From positions 62,001-126,000 of the forward strand of contig CAJQLO010000002.1 in NCBI GenBank assembly GCA_905479195.1: a stretch of DNA of 64,000 bases, read 5' to 3'. Under the pieces are notes generated by a model. The model made no database searches and was not told the origin of the DNA. It saw nothing but the letters and a program-made list of their open reading frames with translations. This DNA comes from an uncultured Gammaproteobacteria bacterium (GTDB lineage Bacteria; Pseudomonadota; Gammaproteobacteria; GCA-002705445; GCA-002716945). The translations under genes and the position numbers were made by a program. Within the stretch, counting starts at the first letter, position 1. Each line of letters begins with the position of its first letter. Below are positions 56,323-64,000 of this stretch, piece after piece.

Positions 56323-57690
56323 CTACATTATAAGCGTTGCAATGCCTAGCAAAGAAATGAACCCAACGATGTCGGTTATGGTTGTTAAAATGACACCGCC
56401 AGCTAAAGCAGGGTCGATTTTAAGTTTAGATAAAATCAGTGGGAGACTCACTCCGCTTATAGCTCCTATAATTAAATTTATCATTAAAGCAGAGGCAATC
56501 ACGATCCCTAAAAAAATACTGTTAAACCAAAGATAGACTGCAAGCGCAACCACGGTTGACCATAAGATTCCATTTAATACACCTATCGAGGCCTCTTTAA
56601 TAATTAATAATCGTGAATTTGAACTACCTATCTGATCAAGAGCTTGAGATCTGATCACGAGTGCCAAACTCTGCATTCCTGCAATGCCTCCCATGCTTGC
56701 AACAATTGGCATTAGTATGGCTAATGCTACTACTTTCTCAATAGTTGCCTCAAAAAGTCCTATTGCAGCGGCAGCTAGAATTGCAGTTAATAAGTTTGCT
56801 CCTAACCATAAAGATCTTCTTTTTGTGCTTTGAAATATTGGCGCAAAAATATCATCATCTTTGTTTAAACCGGCCATATTTAAAACAGAGTCATCAGCTT
56901 CTTCTCTGATGACATCAACTACATCATCAATTGTTATTCTTCCGAGTAATATTCCATCACGGTCTACTACCGCTGCAGAAATTAAATCTGCGGTTTCAAA
57001 TATTCTTGCAACTTCATGCTGGTTTAAGTCGGGATCAATAACATTAGCATCCTTAATCATAATATCAGATATGAGCGTTCCAGTATTTGCAACCAATAAG
57101 TCTTGAATTGATACAAAACCAAAATACTTATTCATCATATCTGTAACAAAAACAATGTCTGTTTGATCTGGTAATTTTTTAAGCCTCCTTAAATACTTAA
57201 GCAATACTTCTACCGTTACACTTGGTCTAATATTGATAGTATCGGTATTCATAAGGCCACCCGCACTATCGTCAGGAAATGACAATACCTTTGATAATCT
57301 ATCTTGATTTTGCTTATCTAAGCTTTTAATAGTTTTCTTGATTAAGTTTTTTGGAAGTGATTGTATAATATCGGCCAAATCATCAGTATCTAAATTCTGC
57401 GCAATCAACGCTAAAGCTTCTGGGCCATCTTGATCAATTAATTCATCCAAAAGATAAGTTCTAATTTCTTCAGTGAGTTCAGCCAAAGTCTCACCTTTAT
57501 TCTCATTAGAAACAAGTTTCCAAATTAGCTCACGCCTATTTCGAGGAGAGCTTTCTATAACATCGGCAATCTCAGATGGGTATAATGAATTTAAAAGATT
57601 TCGGGCTTTAGTAATTGCTCCACTGTCTAATACCTCGGAAAGGTCATCAAGAGTGATATGTTTATCAATTTTTTTATTCTCTGCATCCAT
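56323..57690 (-). CDS. mgtE: Magnesium transporter MgtE
   Basis: 455 residues: MgtE N-terminal superhelix (about 10-135), two CBS domains (about 136-260) that sense cytoplasmic Mg2+, and five membrane helices (about 290-455). Seen: FPDDSAGGLMNTD near the CBS entry, VDVIREEADDS, and MPIVASMGGIAGMQSLALVIR, the conserved pore helix. It is a Mg2+-gated channel. Convergent or monocistronic: porin follows in the same direction after 172 bases. Confidence 0.95.
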   Translation of the reverse strand: MDAENKKIDKHITLDDLSEVLDSGAITKARNLLNSLYPSEIADVIESSPRNRRELIWKLVSNENKGETLAELTEEIRTYLLDELIDQDGPEALALIAQNLDTDDLADIIQSLPKNLIKKTIKSLDKQNQDRLSKVLSFPDDSAGGLMNTDTINIRPSVTVEVLLKYLRRLKKLPDQTDIVFVTDMMNKYFGFVSIQDLLVANTGTLISDIMIKDANVIDPDLNQHEVARIFETADLISAAVVDRDGILLGRITIDDVVDVIREEADDSVLNMAGLNKDDDIFAPIFQSTKRRSLWLGANLLTAILAAAAIGLFEATIEKVVALAILMPIVASMGGIAGMQSLALVIRSQALDQIGSSNSRLLIIKEASIGVLNGILWSTVVALAVYLWFNSIFLGIVIASALMINLIIGAISGVSLPLILSKLKIDPALAGGVILTTITDIVGFISLLGIATLIM

Positions 57691-57783
57691 TCATACATTA
57701 TCTACCGATTGATATGACATTCCAAATTTTATTTAGATGATAAAGATCAATAGTCTAAAAAAATGTATGTTGGTAATTGATAT

Positions 57784-57845
57784 GGGGTGGTTTTAAGTAA
57801 GAGGAAAATATTAAATAGATAATTAACTTTTACTTAAACCCCACC
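57784..57845. repeat. Imperfect inverted repeat between porin and mgtE
   Basis: Arms GGTGGTTTTAAGTAA (57786-57800) and TTACTTAAACCCCACC (57830-57845) are complementary with a small bulge, around an A-rich loop of about 29 bases. It lies just after the porin stop on the minus strand. It could end porin transcription or protect the mRNA; the missing T-run argues against a classical terminator. Confidence 0.4.
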
Positions 57846-57862
57846 TTGTAGAGAGGTAATTT

Positions 57863-58975
57863 TTAGAAATCGTGTCGTAGACCAATCATAGTTGAACTAA
57901 TGTCACCATTGCTCCCATCACCAGATCCTGCATCACTTGATGAGTGTCCTATATAAACCCTAGATGATTTTGATAACTTGTACTGCATACCAATATTATA
58001 ACCATCTCTATCATACGTTGAACCTTCAGATGCATTACTTTCACCATAAGAATATTGAAGCGTCATTGGGCCTGATTTGTACTGAATACCATACCAGTCA
58101 ACTTCACCATCAGCATTACCACCGGTAAATAATTTACTATCTAGGCCAACATCTTCATTCATGTACCAAACTTTTACTTTGCGTTTACCTTCAAGTTTGA
58201 AAGTTTTAGTTAAAGTAAACTTCTCATTATAATTTTGATTACCAGCACCAGTAACACTGTTATCTTTATTTCTTGCATAGACAACATCAAAGCCTGGGAT
58301 AAAGAAGTTTTTATACTCTATGCCAATTCCAGTATCTTTATTAGTAACCGTATTATATTGTTCGCCTAATCCATAAATTGCGGCAAATTTAAAATCACCT
58401 GATTTAAGTTCATAGTAGATAGATTCTCTCCAGTAAGAACTATGAGACATTGATCCTTGAGATATCATGCGTGTATCACGTGCTTGTGAAATTGTATCGT
58501 GTAAGATATCGTGCTTAGCCATAAACTTATAAGGTGATTCCACAGAACCAATTTTAAATTGGCCGAAAGGAGTTAGCATCCCTAGCCACCCTTGTTTCAA
58601 ACTAAAAGTACGACAGTCTCTTGCATCATTACAAGAAGTTGATGAGTCAGATGTAGAAGTTCCATCGCCTAAATCTATTGCATATTCAACTTTATAGTTG
58701 AGCGCATATCCATTTCCAACTAATGACTTTCCTTTAAGTCCAAATCTACCCATTCCTTCGTTATCACGAACAGATTGAATTTTTTGGTTATTAGAGCTAG
58801 ACGCATCAGCATTGTCATACTGAACCCAAAGTCTGCCATAGAAGTTTGCACTTGATCCTTTCTTCCCAGATTTAGTTGCAGCATGCGCTTTCTCTGAAGC
58901 AATCATTCCGCCAGTAAAACCAGCAATTGGCAAAGCTACTAAACCTAATAAAAAATATGTATATAATTTTTTCAT
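57863..58975 (-). CDS. Porin, phosphate-regulon candidate
   Basis: 370 residues, Gram-negative porin (Porin_4 type). Signal peptide MKKLYTYFLLGLVALPIAGF with cleavage about residue 33 (KAHA); C-terminal phenylalanine (GLRHDF). It is a paralogue of the other porin: both share GRLxVxYxN, the DGTS stretch, Cys-x5-Cys in SCNDARDCRTF, and GSxESPYK. A Pho box lies about 120 bases upstream and the pst-phoB genes are next door, so phosphate-starvation induction is likely, but anion selectivity is not shown by sequence. Confidence 0.9.
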   Translation of the reverse strand: MKKLYTYFLLGLVALPIAGFTGGMIASEKAHAATKSGKKGSSANFYGRLWVQYDNADASSSNNQKIQSVRDNEGMGRFGLKGKSLVGNGYALNYKVEYAIDLGDGTSTSDSSTSCNDARDCRTFSLKQGWLGMLTPFGQFKIGSVESPYKFMAKHDILHDTISQARDTRMISQGSMSHSSYWRESIYYELKSGDFKFAAIYGLGEQYNTVTNKDTGIGIEYKNFFIPGFDVVYARNKDNSVTGAGNQNYNEKFTLTKTFKLEGKRKVKVWYMNEDVGLDSKLFTGGNADGEVDWYGIQYKSGPMTLQYSYGESNASEGSTYDRDGYNIGMQYKLSKSSRVYIGHSSSDAGSGDGSNGDISSTMIGLRHDF

Positions 58976-59093
58976 ATAACCTCATTAATTTTTAATGTTT
59001 CTAAAACTCAGTCATCCCTGAACTTTGGTTATATTGTATCTGTCTTAAAGTCATATATATCTTAAAGTTATATTAAAGATTTTGGTAAGAAAT

Positions 59094-59111
59094 ATTGCAG
59101 ATTTATTACAG
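59094..59111 (-). promoter_or_regulatory. Pho box upstream of porin
   Basis: CTGTAATAAATCTGCAAT matches 15 of 18 bases of the PhoB consensus CTGTCATAAATCTGTCAT. It lies immediately after the phoB stop codon, upstream of the porin. Two copies of CTTAAAGT (59044-59051 and 59061-59068) and a third partial copy lie between it and the gene. Confidence 0.75.
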
Positions 59112-59798
59112 CTATTTTTCAATATCAAGGGAGTACCCTGACGATCGTATAGTTCTTATTACCTTGCATTCTTCTGTTGTACTGAGGGCTTTACGAAGTC
59201 TTCTTATATGAACATCAATGGTACGGTCTGTGATATAAACGTTTGTTCCCCAAACAGCATCTAGTATCTGTTGTCTAGTATAAACTCTGCCTGGGTTCTT
59301 CATAAAGAATTCTAATATTCTATATTCTCTTGGTCCAAGTTTAGTCTCTTTATCACAACAATAAACTCGATGCATATCTATATCCATAATAATATTTGCA
59401 TAAGATAATTTTGAGCTAGATGTGCGCTCAGAAGTTCTTCTTAACAGTGCTCTGATTCTAGCAATTAATTCTTTAGGGCTAAAAGGTTTAACTAAGTAAT
59501 CATCTGCTCCTGTATCAAAACCAGATATCACATCGTCTTCTTCACCCCTTGCTGTCAACATAATTACAGGAATCCTCTGAAGCTCTTTATTGGACCTGAT
59601 AAATTTACAAATCTCAATACCTGAAATATCAGGCAACATCCAATCCAGTAAAATTAAATCAGGTTTAACTTTCTGAATATTCATCATGCCCTCATATCCA
59701 GTCATAGAATGTTCGAATTTATATCCTGCAGATGAAATATTATATTCTAGTAAAGATACTAAAGACTCCTCGTCTTCAATTGAAAAAATAGTTTTCAC
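59112..59798 (-). CDS. phoB: Phosphate response regulator PhoB
   Basis: 228 residues: receiver domain with the phosphorylated Asp52 (LILLDWMLPDISG) and a winged-helix DNA-binding domain with REYRILEFFMKNPGRVYTRQQ and TDRTIDVHIRRLRKAL. OmpR/PhoB family; position after phoU makes it PhoB. It activates genes with Pho boxes when phosphate is low. No phoR follows; the next gene is the porin. It overlaps the phoU stop by one base. Confidence 0.95.
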   Translation of the reverse strand: MKTIFSIEDEESLVSLLEYNISSAGYKFEHSMTGYEGMMNIQKVKPDLILLDWMLPDISGIEICKFIRSNKELQRIPVIMLTARGEEDDVISGFDTGADDYLVKPFSPKELIARIRALLRRTSERTSSSKLSYANIIMDIDMHRVYCCDKETKLGPREYRILEFFMKNPGRVYTRQQILDAVWGTNVYITDRTIDVHIRRLRKALSTTEECKVIRTIRSSGYSLDIEK

Positions 59799-60496
59799 TA
59801 TTCTGGCTCGCCTTTTGGCCTCGGTGTTGATAGAGTTTCACCAACAATTGCATAGTATACTTCTTCGGCAATATTAGTTATATGATCTCCAGCCCTCTCA
59901 ATAGTTTTTATTGTGAATAATAATTTTGTATCCGTCAAAGTCTTAAGCTTACTAGGGTTCTTACGAATATCTTCGATTATATGATTATAAGTAACCTGGT
60001 ACTGATTATCTATTACTGCATCAGCATTTCTAACTTCAATTGCTTTGTCTTTGTTTTTTGAAACATATGCATCTATTACTTTTTTTAACTGACCTTGCAC
60101 CATAACTATCATCCTTAGGATTTCATTTTTGATCTCTGCGGGAGGTATTTCTTCTAACGCCTGTATTCTCAGAGACACATTCTTGCAATAATCTCCAAGT
60201 CTTTCCAAATCTGTTGAAATCTTCAGAGCAGCCAAACCTTCTCTTAAGTCAATAGCCATTGGAGATCTTAGGGTAATAAATGTAATTACCTGATCTCTAA
60301 TTTTTCCATCAAATGCATCTAACTTAGGCTCATTATTCAACACATCTTCTACTGTGGAAGCAGAGCCTGTATCTACAATATGATGGAGTAGCTTATATTG
60401 CTCTTCAACTAAAGTAGCCATTTTAATTATTGATCTTCTAATTGATGCTATATCATCATCAAAAGAGGATACTATATGATCGTTGTATTCTTGCAC
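59798..60496 (-). CDS. phoU: Phosphate transport regulator PhoU
   Basis: 232 residues, two three-helix bundle repeats. Seen: DDDIASIRRSIIKMATLVEEQY at the start, TDLERLGDYCKNVSLR near residue 92, and TIKTIERAGDHITNIAEEVYY near 195, the metal-binding ExxxD motifs of the two repeats. It links Pst transport status to PhoR/PhoB signalling. Gap of 43 bases to pstB; overlap of one base with phoB. Confidence 0.96.
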   Translation of the reverse strand: MQEYNDHIVSSFDDDIASIRRSIIKMATLVEEQYKLLHHIVDTGSASTVEDVLNNEPKLDAFDGKIRDQVITFITLRSPMAIDLREGLAALKISTDLERLGDYCKNVSLRIQALEEIPPAEIKNEILRMIVMVQGQLKKVIDAYVSKNKDKAIEVRNADAVIDNQYQVTYNHIIEDIRKNPSKLKTLTDTKLLFTIKTIERAGDHITNIAEEVYYAIVGETLSTPRPKGEPE

Positions 60497-60539
60497 CTTT
60501 TACTCCTATCGTTAATAATTATAGCAAATAACGTCATTT

Positions 60540-61304
60540 TTAACCAATTCTCCCTGTAATGTAATCTTGTGTTTTTGCATGTTTAGGATTAGAAAAAATA
60601 TTTTTCGTTAAACCTGTTTCTATCAATTCCCCCATATGCATATAAGCCGTTCTATTTGATACTCTTGCTGCTTGCTGCATTGAATGAGTGACTATTACAA
60701 TGGTATATTTTTCTTTTAACTCTTCTATCAATTCTTCAATCTTCGCTGTTGCAATAGGGTCTAGTGCAGAACAAGGTTCATCCATTAAAATTATTTCTGG
60801 ATTTACCGCTAAAGCTCTTGCTATACACAATCTTTGTTGTTGTCCACCCGAGAGCCCTGTTCCAGACTCAAATAATCTGTCCTTAACTTCATTAAATAAG
60901 CCTGCTTTTTTGAGACTAGATATTACAATTTCATCCAGGTCTTCTTTTGTATTGAACATTCCATGCAAACGGGGTCCATAGGCAATATTATCATAAAGAG
61001 ATTTAGGGAAAGGGTTTGGTTTCTGAAACACCATACCAATTCTTGTTCTGAGACTAACAGGATCAGTTGACGAATGATTTATGTCTTGACCATCAATCAT
61101 AATTTGTCCTGAATATTTACAAATATCAACAAGATCATTCATTCGATTAAAACACTTTATTAATGTTGACTTTCCACATCCTGATGGTCCAATTAATGAT
61201 GTGACTTCATTAGCATAAATGTTTAAATTTATATCAAACAAGGCTTGTTTTTTTCCATAAAAAACATTTAAATTCTTTGCTGATATTTTAAGTTCTTTGG
61301 TCAT
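60540..61304 (-). CDS. pstB: Phosphate ABC transporter ATPase
   Basis: 254 residues. Walker [10 protein letters not shown] (39-47), the PstB-specific [26 protein letters not shown], signature [16 protein letters not shown], Walker [14 protein letters not shown]. It powers high-affinity phosphate import. Twelve bases after pstA, and followed by phoU. Confidence 0.98.
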   Translation of the reverse strand: MTKELKISAKNLNVFYGKKQALFDINLNIYANEVTSLIGPSGCGKSTLIKCFNRMNDLVDICKYSGQIMIDGQDINHSSTDPVSLRTRIGMVFQKPNPFPKSLYDNIAYGPRLHGMFNTKEDLDEIVISSLKKAGLFNEVKDRLFESGTGLSGGQQQRLCIARALAVNPEIILMDEPCSALDPIATAKIEELIEELKEKYTIVIVTHSMQQAARVSNRTAYMHMGELIETGLTKNIFSNPKHAKTQDYITGRIG

Positions 61305-61316
61305 ATAGGCTCCTTG

Positions 61317-62534
61317 TTACCATTTCTTCTCTAATTTTTTTCTGAGATAAACCGCTGTAATATTTAATAAAAATAAAAATAAAAGTAATACCATAATAGC
61401 AGCTGATGTTCTTTCAACGAACGCTCTTTCAGGGCTATCTTGCCAAAGATATATTTGAACGGGGAGAGCTGTGGCAGCATCCATAGGGCCGCTAGGTATA
61501 TCTACAATAAAAGCAACCATTCCAATCATTAACAATGGGGCAGTTTCTCCTATCGCTCTAGCCATACCAATAATTGTACCTGTTAAAATACCAGGCATAG
61601 CAAGTGGAAGTGAAAAATTGAAAATCGTTTGAATTTTACTAGACCCAAGACCTATAGAGGCCTCCTCTATAGATGGGGGGACAGATTTAATAGCTGAACG
61701 TGAAGCTATAACAATTGTTGGCAAGGTCATTAAGCCAAGTGTTAAACCTCCGACAAGAGAAGCTGATCTTGGTAAATCAAAAAAATTTAGAAATATCGCT
61801 AAACCAAGCAAACCGAAAACAATCGATGGCACTGCTGCTAAATTGTTAATATTAGTTTCGATAATATCTGAAAACCTATTTTTAGATGCTAGTTTTTCAA
61901 GATATATGGCAGTAAGTATTCCCAGAGGAAAAGAGGTGATGAAAGCTATTAATATTGCATAAAAAGAACCATATATGGCACCTAAAATTCCGGCTAGTTC
62001 TGGTTCACGACTATCAGATGACCCTAATAGATATTTATTATACTTTAATTCAATAAGGTTCATATTTTCAAACATATCAATATACTTCATTTGCGAGGGT
62101 TGTATTCTACCAGCACTATTTCCTTTTCTCTTAACCGTGCCTTTGAAATACATATCTAAATCATCAGAGGCTAGAAAATAATAATATCCATCTATTTTTT
62201 CCCCATTATAATTATCAAGCATCTCTTCAAATTCATAATATGCACCATTACTAAATAGAGAATATAGATTCTTTTTCTCTGATCTAGTTTTAACATCAGG
62301 AAACATTGTTCGTATATTACGCCTCAATTCTCTCCTAGGATCTAAATTCGATATATCAGAATTAACTTGAATTTGAATTTTTACCCCTATATATGTTTGA
62401 TTGAATGCACTTATACCAGTTGAGAATATTTTGAAGAGTAAAATCACCAACAAGAGGATTGCAGTGGCTACAGCCAAAATTCCATAAAACTTAAATCTTT
62501 TTTCTCTTTGATTTCTTTTAATAATACTATTCAT
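61317..62534 (-). CDS. pstA: Phosphate ABC transporter permease PstA, long form
   Basis: 405 residues against about 296 in E. coli. The extra length is a periplasmic insert of about 100 residues after the first membrane helix. The core has six helices with PLGILTAIYLEKLA, PSIVFGLLGLAIF and EEASIGLGSSKIQTIFNFSLP (EAA loop), then GMARAIGETAPLLMIG. Long forms occur in marine and Pseudomonas-type gammaproteobacteria. It overlaps pstC by eight bases. Confidence 0.95.
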   Translation of the reverse strand: MNSIIKRNQREKRFKFYGILAVATAILLLVILLFKIFSTGISAFNQTYIGVKIQIQVNSDISNLDPRRELRRNIRTMFPDVKTRSEKKNLYSLFSNGAYYEFEEMLDNYNGEKIDGYYYFLASDDLDMYFKGTVKRKGNSAGRIQPSQMKYIDMFENMNLIELKYNKYLLGSSDSREPELAGILGAIYGSFYAILIAFITSFPLGILTAIYLEKLASKNRFSDIIETNINNLAAVPSIVFGLLGLAIFLNFFDLPRSASLVGGLTLGLMTLPTIVIASRSAIKSVPPSIEEASIGLGSSKIQTIFNFSLPLAMPGILTGTIIGMARAIGETAPLLMIGMVAFIVDIPSGPMDAATALPVQIYLWQDSPERAFVERTSAAIMVLLLFLFLLNITAVYLRKKLEKKW

Positions 62535-63903
62535 ATTCCTCTCTATACTTTTTAACTATTGTTAAAGAAATAATATTTAAAATTAATGTTAAAAAAAACA
62601 AAACAAAAGCTAACGCAAATGCAGACAATGTTTTAGGACTATCAAATTCTTGGTCGCCCGTCAATAAACCAACTATTTGTACAGTCACAGTCGTTACAGC
62701 ATTAAATGGGTTTGCTGTTAAGTTAGCTGCGAAGCCAGCAGCCATTACAACAATCATAGTTTCTCCAATTGCTCTTGAGAAAGCTAATAAAAAACTCCCT
62801 GCAATACCATGAAAAGATGCTGGAATAATGACTCTAGTTGTTGTCTCTGATAAAGTTGCCCCCATTGCCAAAGAACCTTCTTTTAATGATTGGGGGACTG
62901 CGGATAGAGCATCATCCGTTAAAGATGCTACAAATGGTATTATCATGATGCCTAGTACTGAACCTGCTATTAAAGCGCTCTCCGAACTAAATCCATCGAT
63001 ATTAAAAAATATGCCCATTTCTCGAAAAAAAGGGCCTACTGTTATCACTGCAAAAAAACCATAGACAACGGTTGGTATCCCTGCCAATACTTCAATGATA
63101 GGTTTAGCGAATAAACGTACATTTATTGAAGCATATTGAGACAAATAAATTGCAGAAAATAATCCTATTGGACCAGCAACTAACATGGCGATAAATGATA
63201 TTAACAGGGTTCCTGTGAAAACTGGTACTGCCCCAAAACTTCCAGATGATCCAACCTGGCCTTCTCTTATTGACATTTGAGGACTCCAATGAGTACCAAA
63301 CAAGAATTCAGTCACAGCTACAGACTCAAAAAACCTTATAGTCTCGAACAATAGAGACAATACTATTCCAATAGTAATAACTATCGCAAATATAGAGGCA
63401 TATTTCATAACCCTGATAATTATAATTTCTACTAAATCACGTGCTTTAAAATCAGCTGCAATTAACTTTAAAGAATATCTAGAAACCATTAGAGTCAAAA
63501 TTATTATAACTATAGCTTTCAAAACTAAATTCATTTGCATGGTTGATTCATAATAATTTACCGCTGACATGAAATTTACATGATTTATGGCTTTCTCATC
63601 AATGCCTCCTGCGAAATTAATGACTCCTAATATGTAAAAATCCGCTACAGCTGGATCTGCTATATCTTTAAAATATTCTCTTAGATTGATAGAAAATATA
63701 CTGGACTCTATCCATGACCATAAGATTAGGAGTATAAAAGCAGGAAAAATTGTTATGAGAGCAGAATATAGACCATGGTAGTAAGGCTGCGAGTGTACAG
63801 TTACATTTTTCAAAGAACTCAACGCTAGAGCTTTTTTTCTACCAATAAAAAAGCTATAAGCCGTTAATCCAATAAGTGATAATATTATAAATTCTATAGT
63901 CAT
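62527..63903 (-). CDS. pstC: Phosphate ABC transporter permease PstC, long form
   Basis: 458 residues against about 319 in E. coli, with an extended N-terminal region carrying extra helices and a periplasmic segment. The transport core shows VLAGIPTVVYGFFAVITVGP, KEGSLAMGATLSETTTRVIIP (EAA loop) and FSRAIGETMIVVMAAG. It is the first gene of pstC-pstA-pstB-phoU-phoB. pstS is not in the window; it may lie beyond the right edge. A Pho box is 35 bases upstream. Confidence 0.95.
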   Translation of the reverse strand: MTIEFIILSLIGLTAYSFFIGRKKALALSSLKNVTVHSQPYYHGLYSALITIFPAFILLILWSWIESSIFSINLREYFKDIADPAVADFYILGVINFAGGIDEKAINHVNFMSAVNYYESTMQMNLVLKAIVIIILTLMVSRYSLKLIAADFKARDLVEIIIIRVMKYASIFAIVITIGIVLSLLFETIRFFESVAVTEFLFGTHWSPQMSIREGQVGSSGSFGAVPVFTGTLLISFIAMLVAGPIGLFSAIYLSQYASINVRLFAKPIIEVLAGIPTVVYGFFAVITVGPFFREMGIFFNIDGFSSESALIAGSVLGIMIIPFVASLTDDALSAVPQSLKEGSLAMGATLSETTTRVIIPASFHGIAGSFLLAFSRAIGETMIVVMAAGFAANLTANPFNAVTTVTVQIVGLLTGDQEFDSPKTLSAFALAFVLFFLTLILNIISLTIVKKYREEYE

Positions 63904-63937
63904 AGTAATAATCTTTATGATCTATCATAACTATTGA

Positions 63938-63955
63938 ATGTTAAGATTATGTTAC
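63938..63955 (-). promoter_or_regulatory. Pho box upstream of pstC
   Basis: On the minus strand GTAACAT and TTAACAT are 7-base direct repeats split by AATC, giving the 7-4-7 layout of a PhoB site (CTGTCAT, AAAT, CTGTCAT). The sequence is less conserved than the porin box, but the position before the pst operon supports it. Confidence 0.6.
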
Positions 63956-64000
63956 ATAAAAAGTTATTTTATTGTTTTTTGATATAAAATTACTACAATT

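Noticed and set aside
1-64000. tRNA, rRNA, CRISPR, IS element or prophage
   Set aside because: I looked for T-loop sequences, repeat-spacer arrays, transposase motifs and phage genes and saw none; this is by eye and a single tRNA could be missed.

Overview
The window is strongly A+T-rich, tightly packed bacterial chromosome with about 62 protein genes. Many neighbouring genes overlap by 1-14 bases, and no gap between genes reaches 300 bases. Gene content and order (petABC-sspA, yrbG-kdsD-kdsC-lptC-lptB-rpoN-ptsN-rapZ, the mpl, ampD-ampE and yadGH genes, phosphate genes ending in phoB) point to a Gram-negative gammaproteobacterium. The low GC, short spacers and trimmed operons suggest a streamlined, probably marine lineage; I cannot name it more closely from sequence alone. 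I see no rRNA, tRNA, CRISPR, insertion sequence or prophage.

Layout. 1-7631: end of tpx, a dicarboxylate/amino-acid symporter, carAB, rsmI, gmhA. 7632-10781: sspA and the cytochrome bc1 operon. 10913-16240: a DegS-like protease, then murA-hisG-aroG-hisD on the minus strand. 16301-24144: envelope lipid and LPS genes (an MMPL/RND permease, mlaC, mlaA, yrbG, kdsD, kdsC, lptC, lptB). 24141-29244: rpoN, ptsN, rapZ and a small regulatory PTS (EIIA, HPr, EI). 29245-31336: argF, argD. 31541-36157: a porin, an AsnB-family amidotransferase, a PuuD-like membrane protein, grxD and a PmtA-like methyltransferase. 36206-43226: membrane protein, mpl, msrB, LON-domain protein, ilvD, rnd, ampD, ampE. 43200-47670: queH, tatD and a malate-CoA ligase / malyl-CoA lyase operon. 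47809-51975: yadGH, then a cobalamin riboswitch, a BtuB-like receptor and a small membrane protein. 51991-57690: nrdAB with a small membrane-protein gene between them, then mgtE. 57863-63903: a Pho-box porin and pstC-pstA-pstB-phoU-phoB.

How the genes work together. carAB, argF and argD make carbamoyl phosphate and arginine/pyrimidine precursors. The Mtk/Mcl trio should convert malate to acetyl-CoA plus glyoxylate, or run the reverse condensation. The lipid-transport genes look rebuilt: an RND-type permease stands where mlaFED normally lie, and lptA is missing between lptC and lptB. The phosphate genes and the second porin each carry a recognisable Pho box, so they form one phosphate-starvation module. 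nrdA carries paired NrdR boxes plus a DnaA box. Vitamin B12 uptake is under a riboswitch whose last hairpin covers the ribosome binding site.

The best leads are the small ORF between nrdA and nrdB, the RND-MlaC-MlaA arrangement, the LptC variant without LptA, the malyl-CoA operon with paired 11-bp palindromes in its promoter, and the riboswitch-controlled BtuB plus membrane-protein pair. Coordinates of coding features include the stop codon. Functional calls rest on motif recognition by eye, not on database searches.
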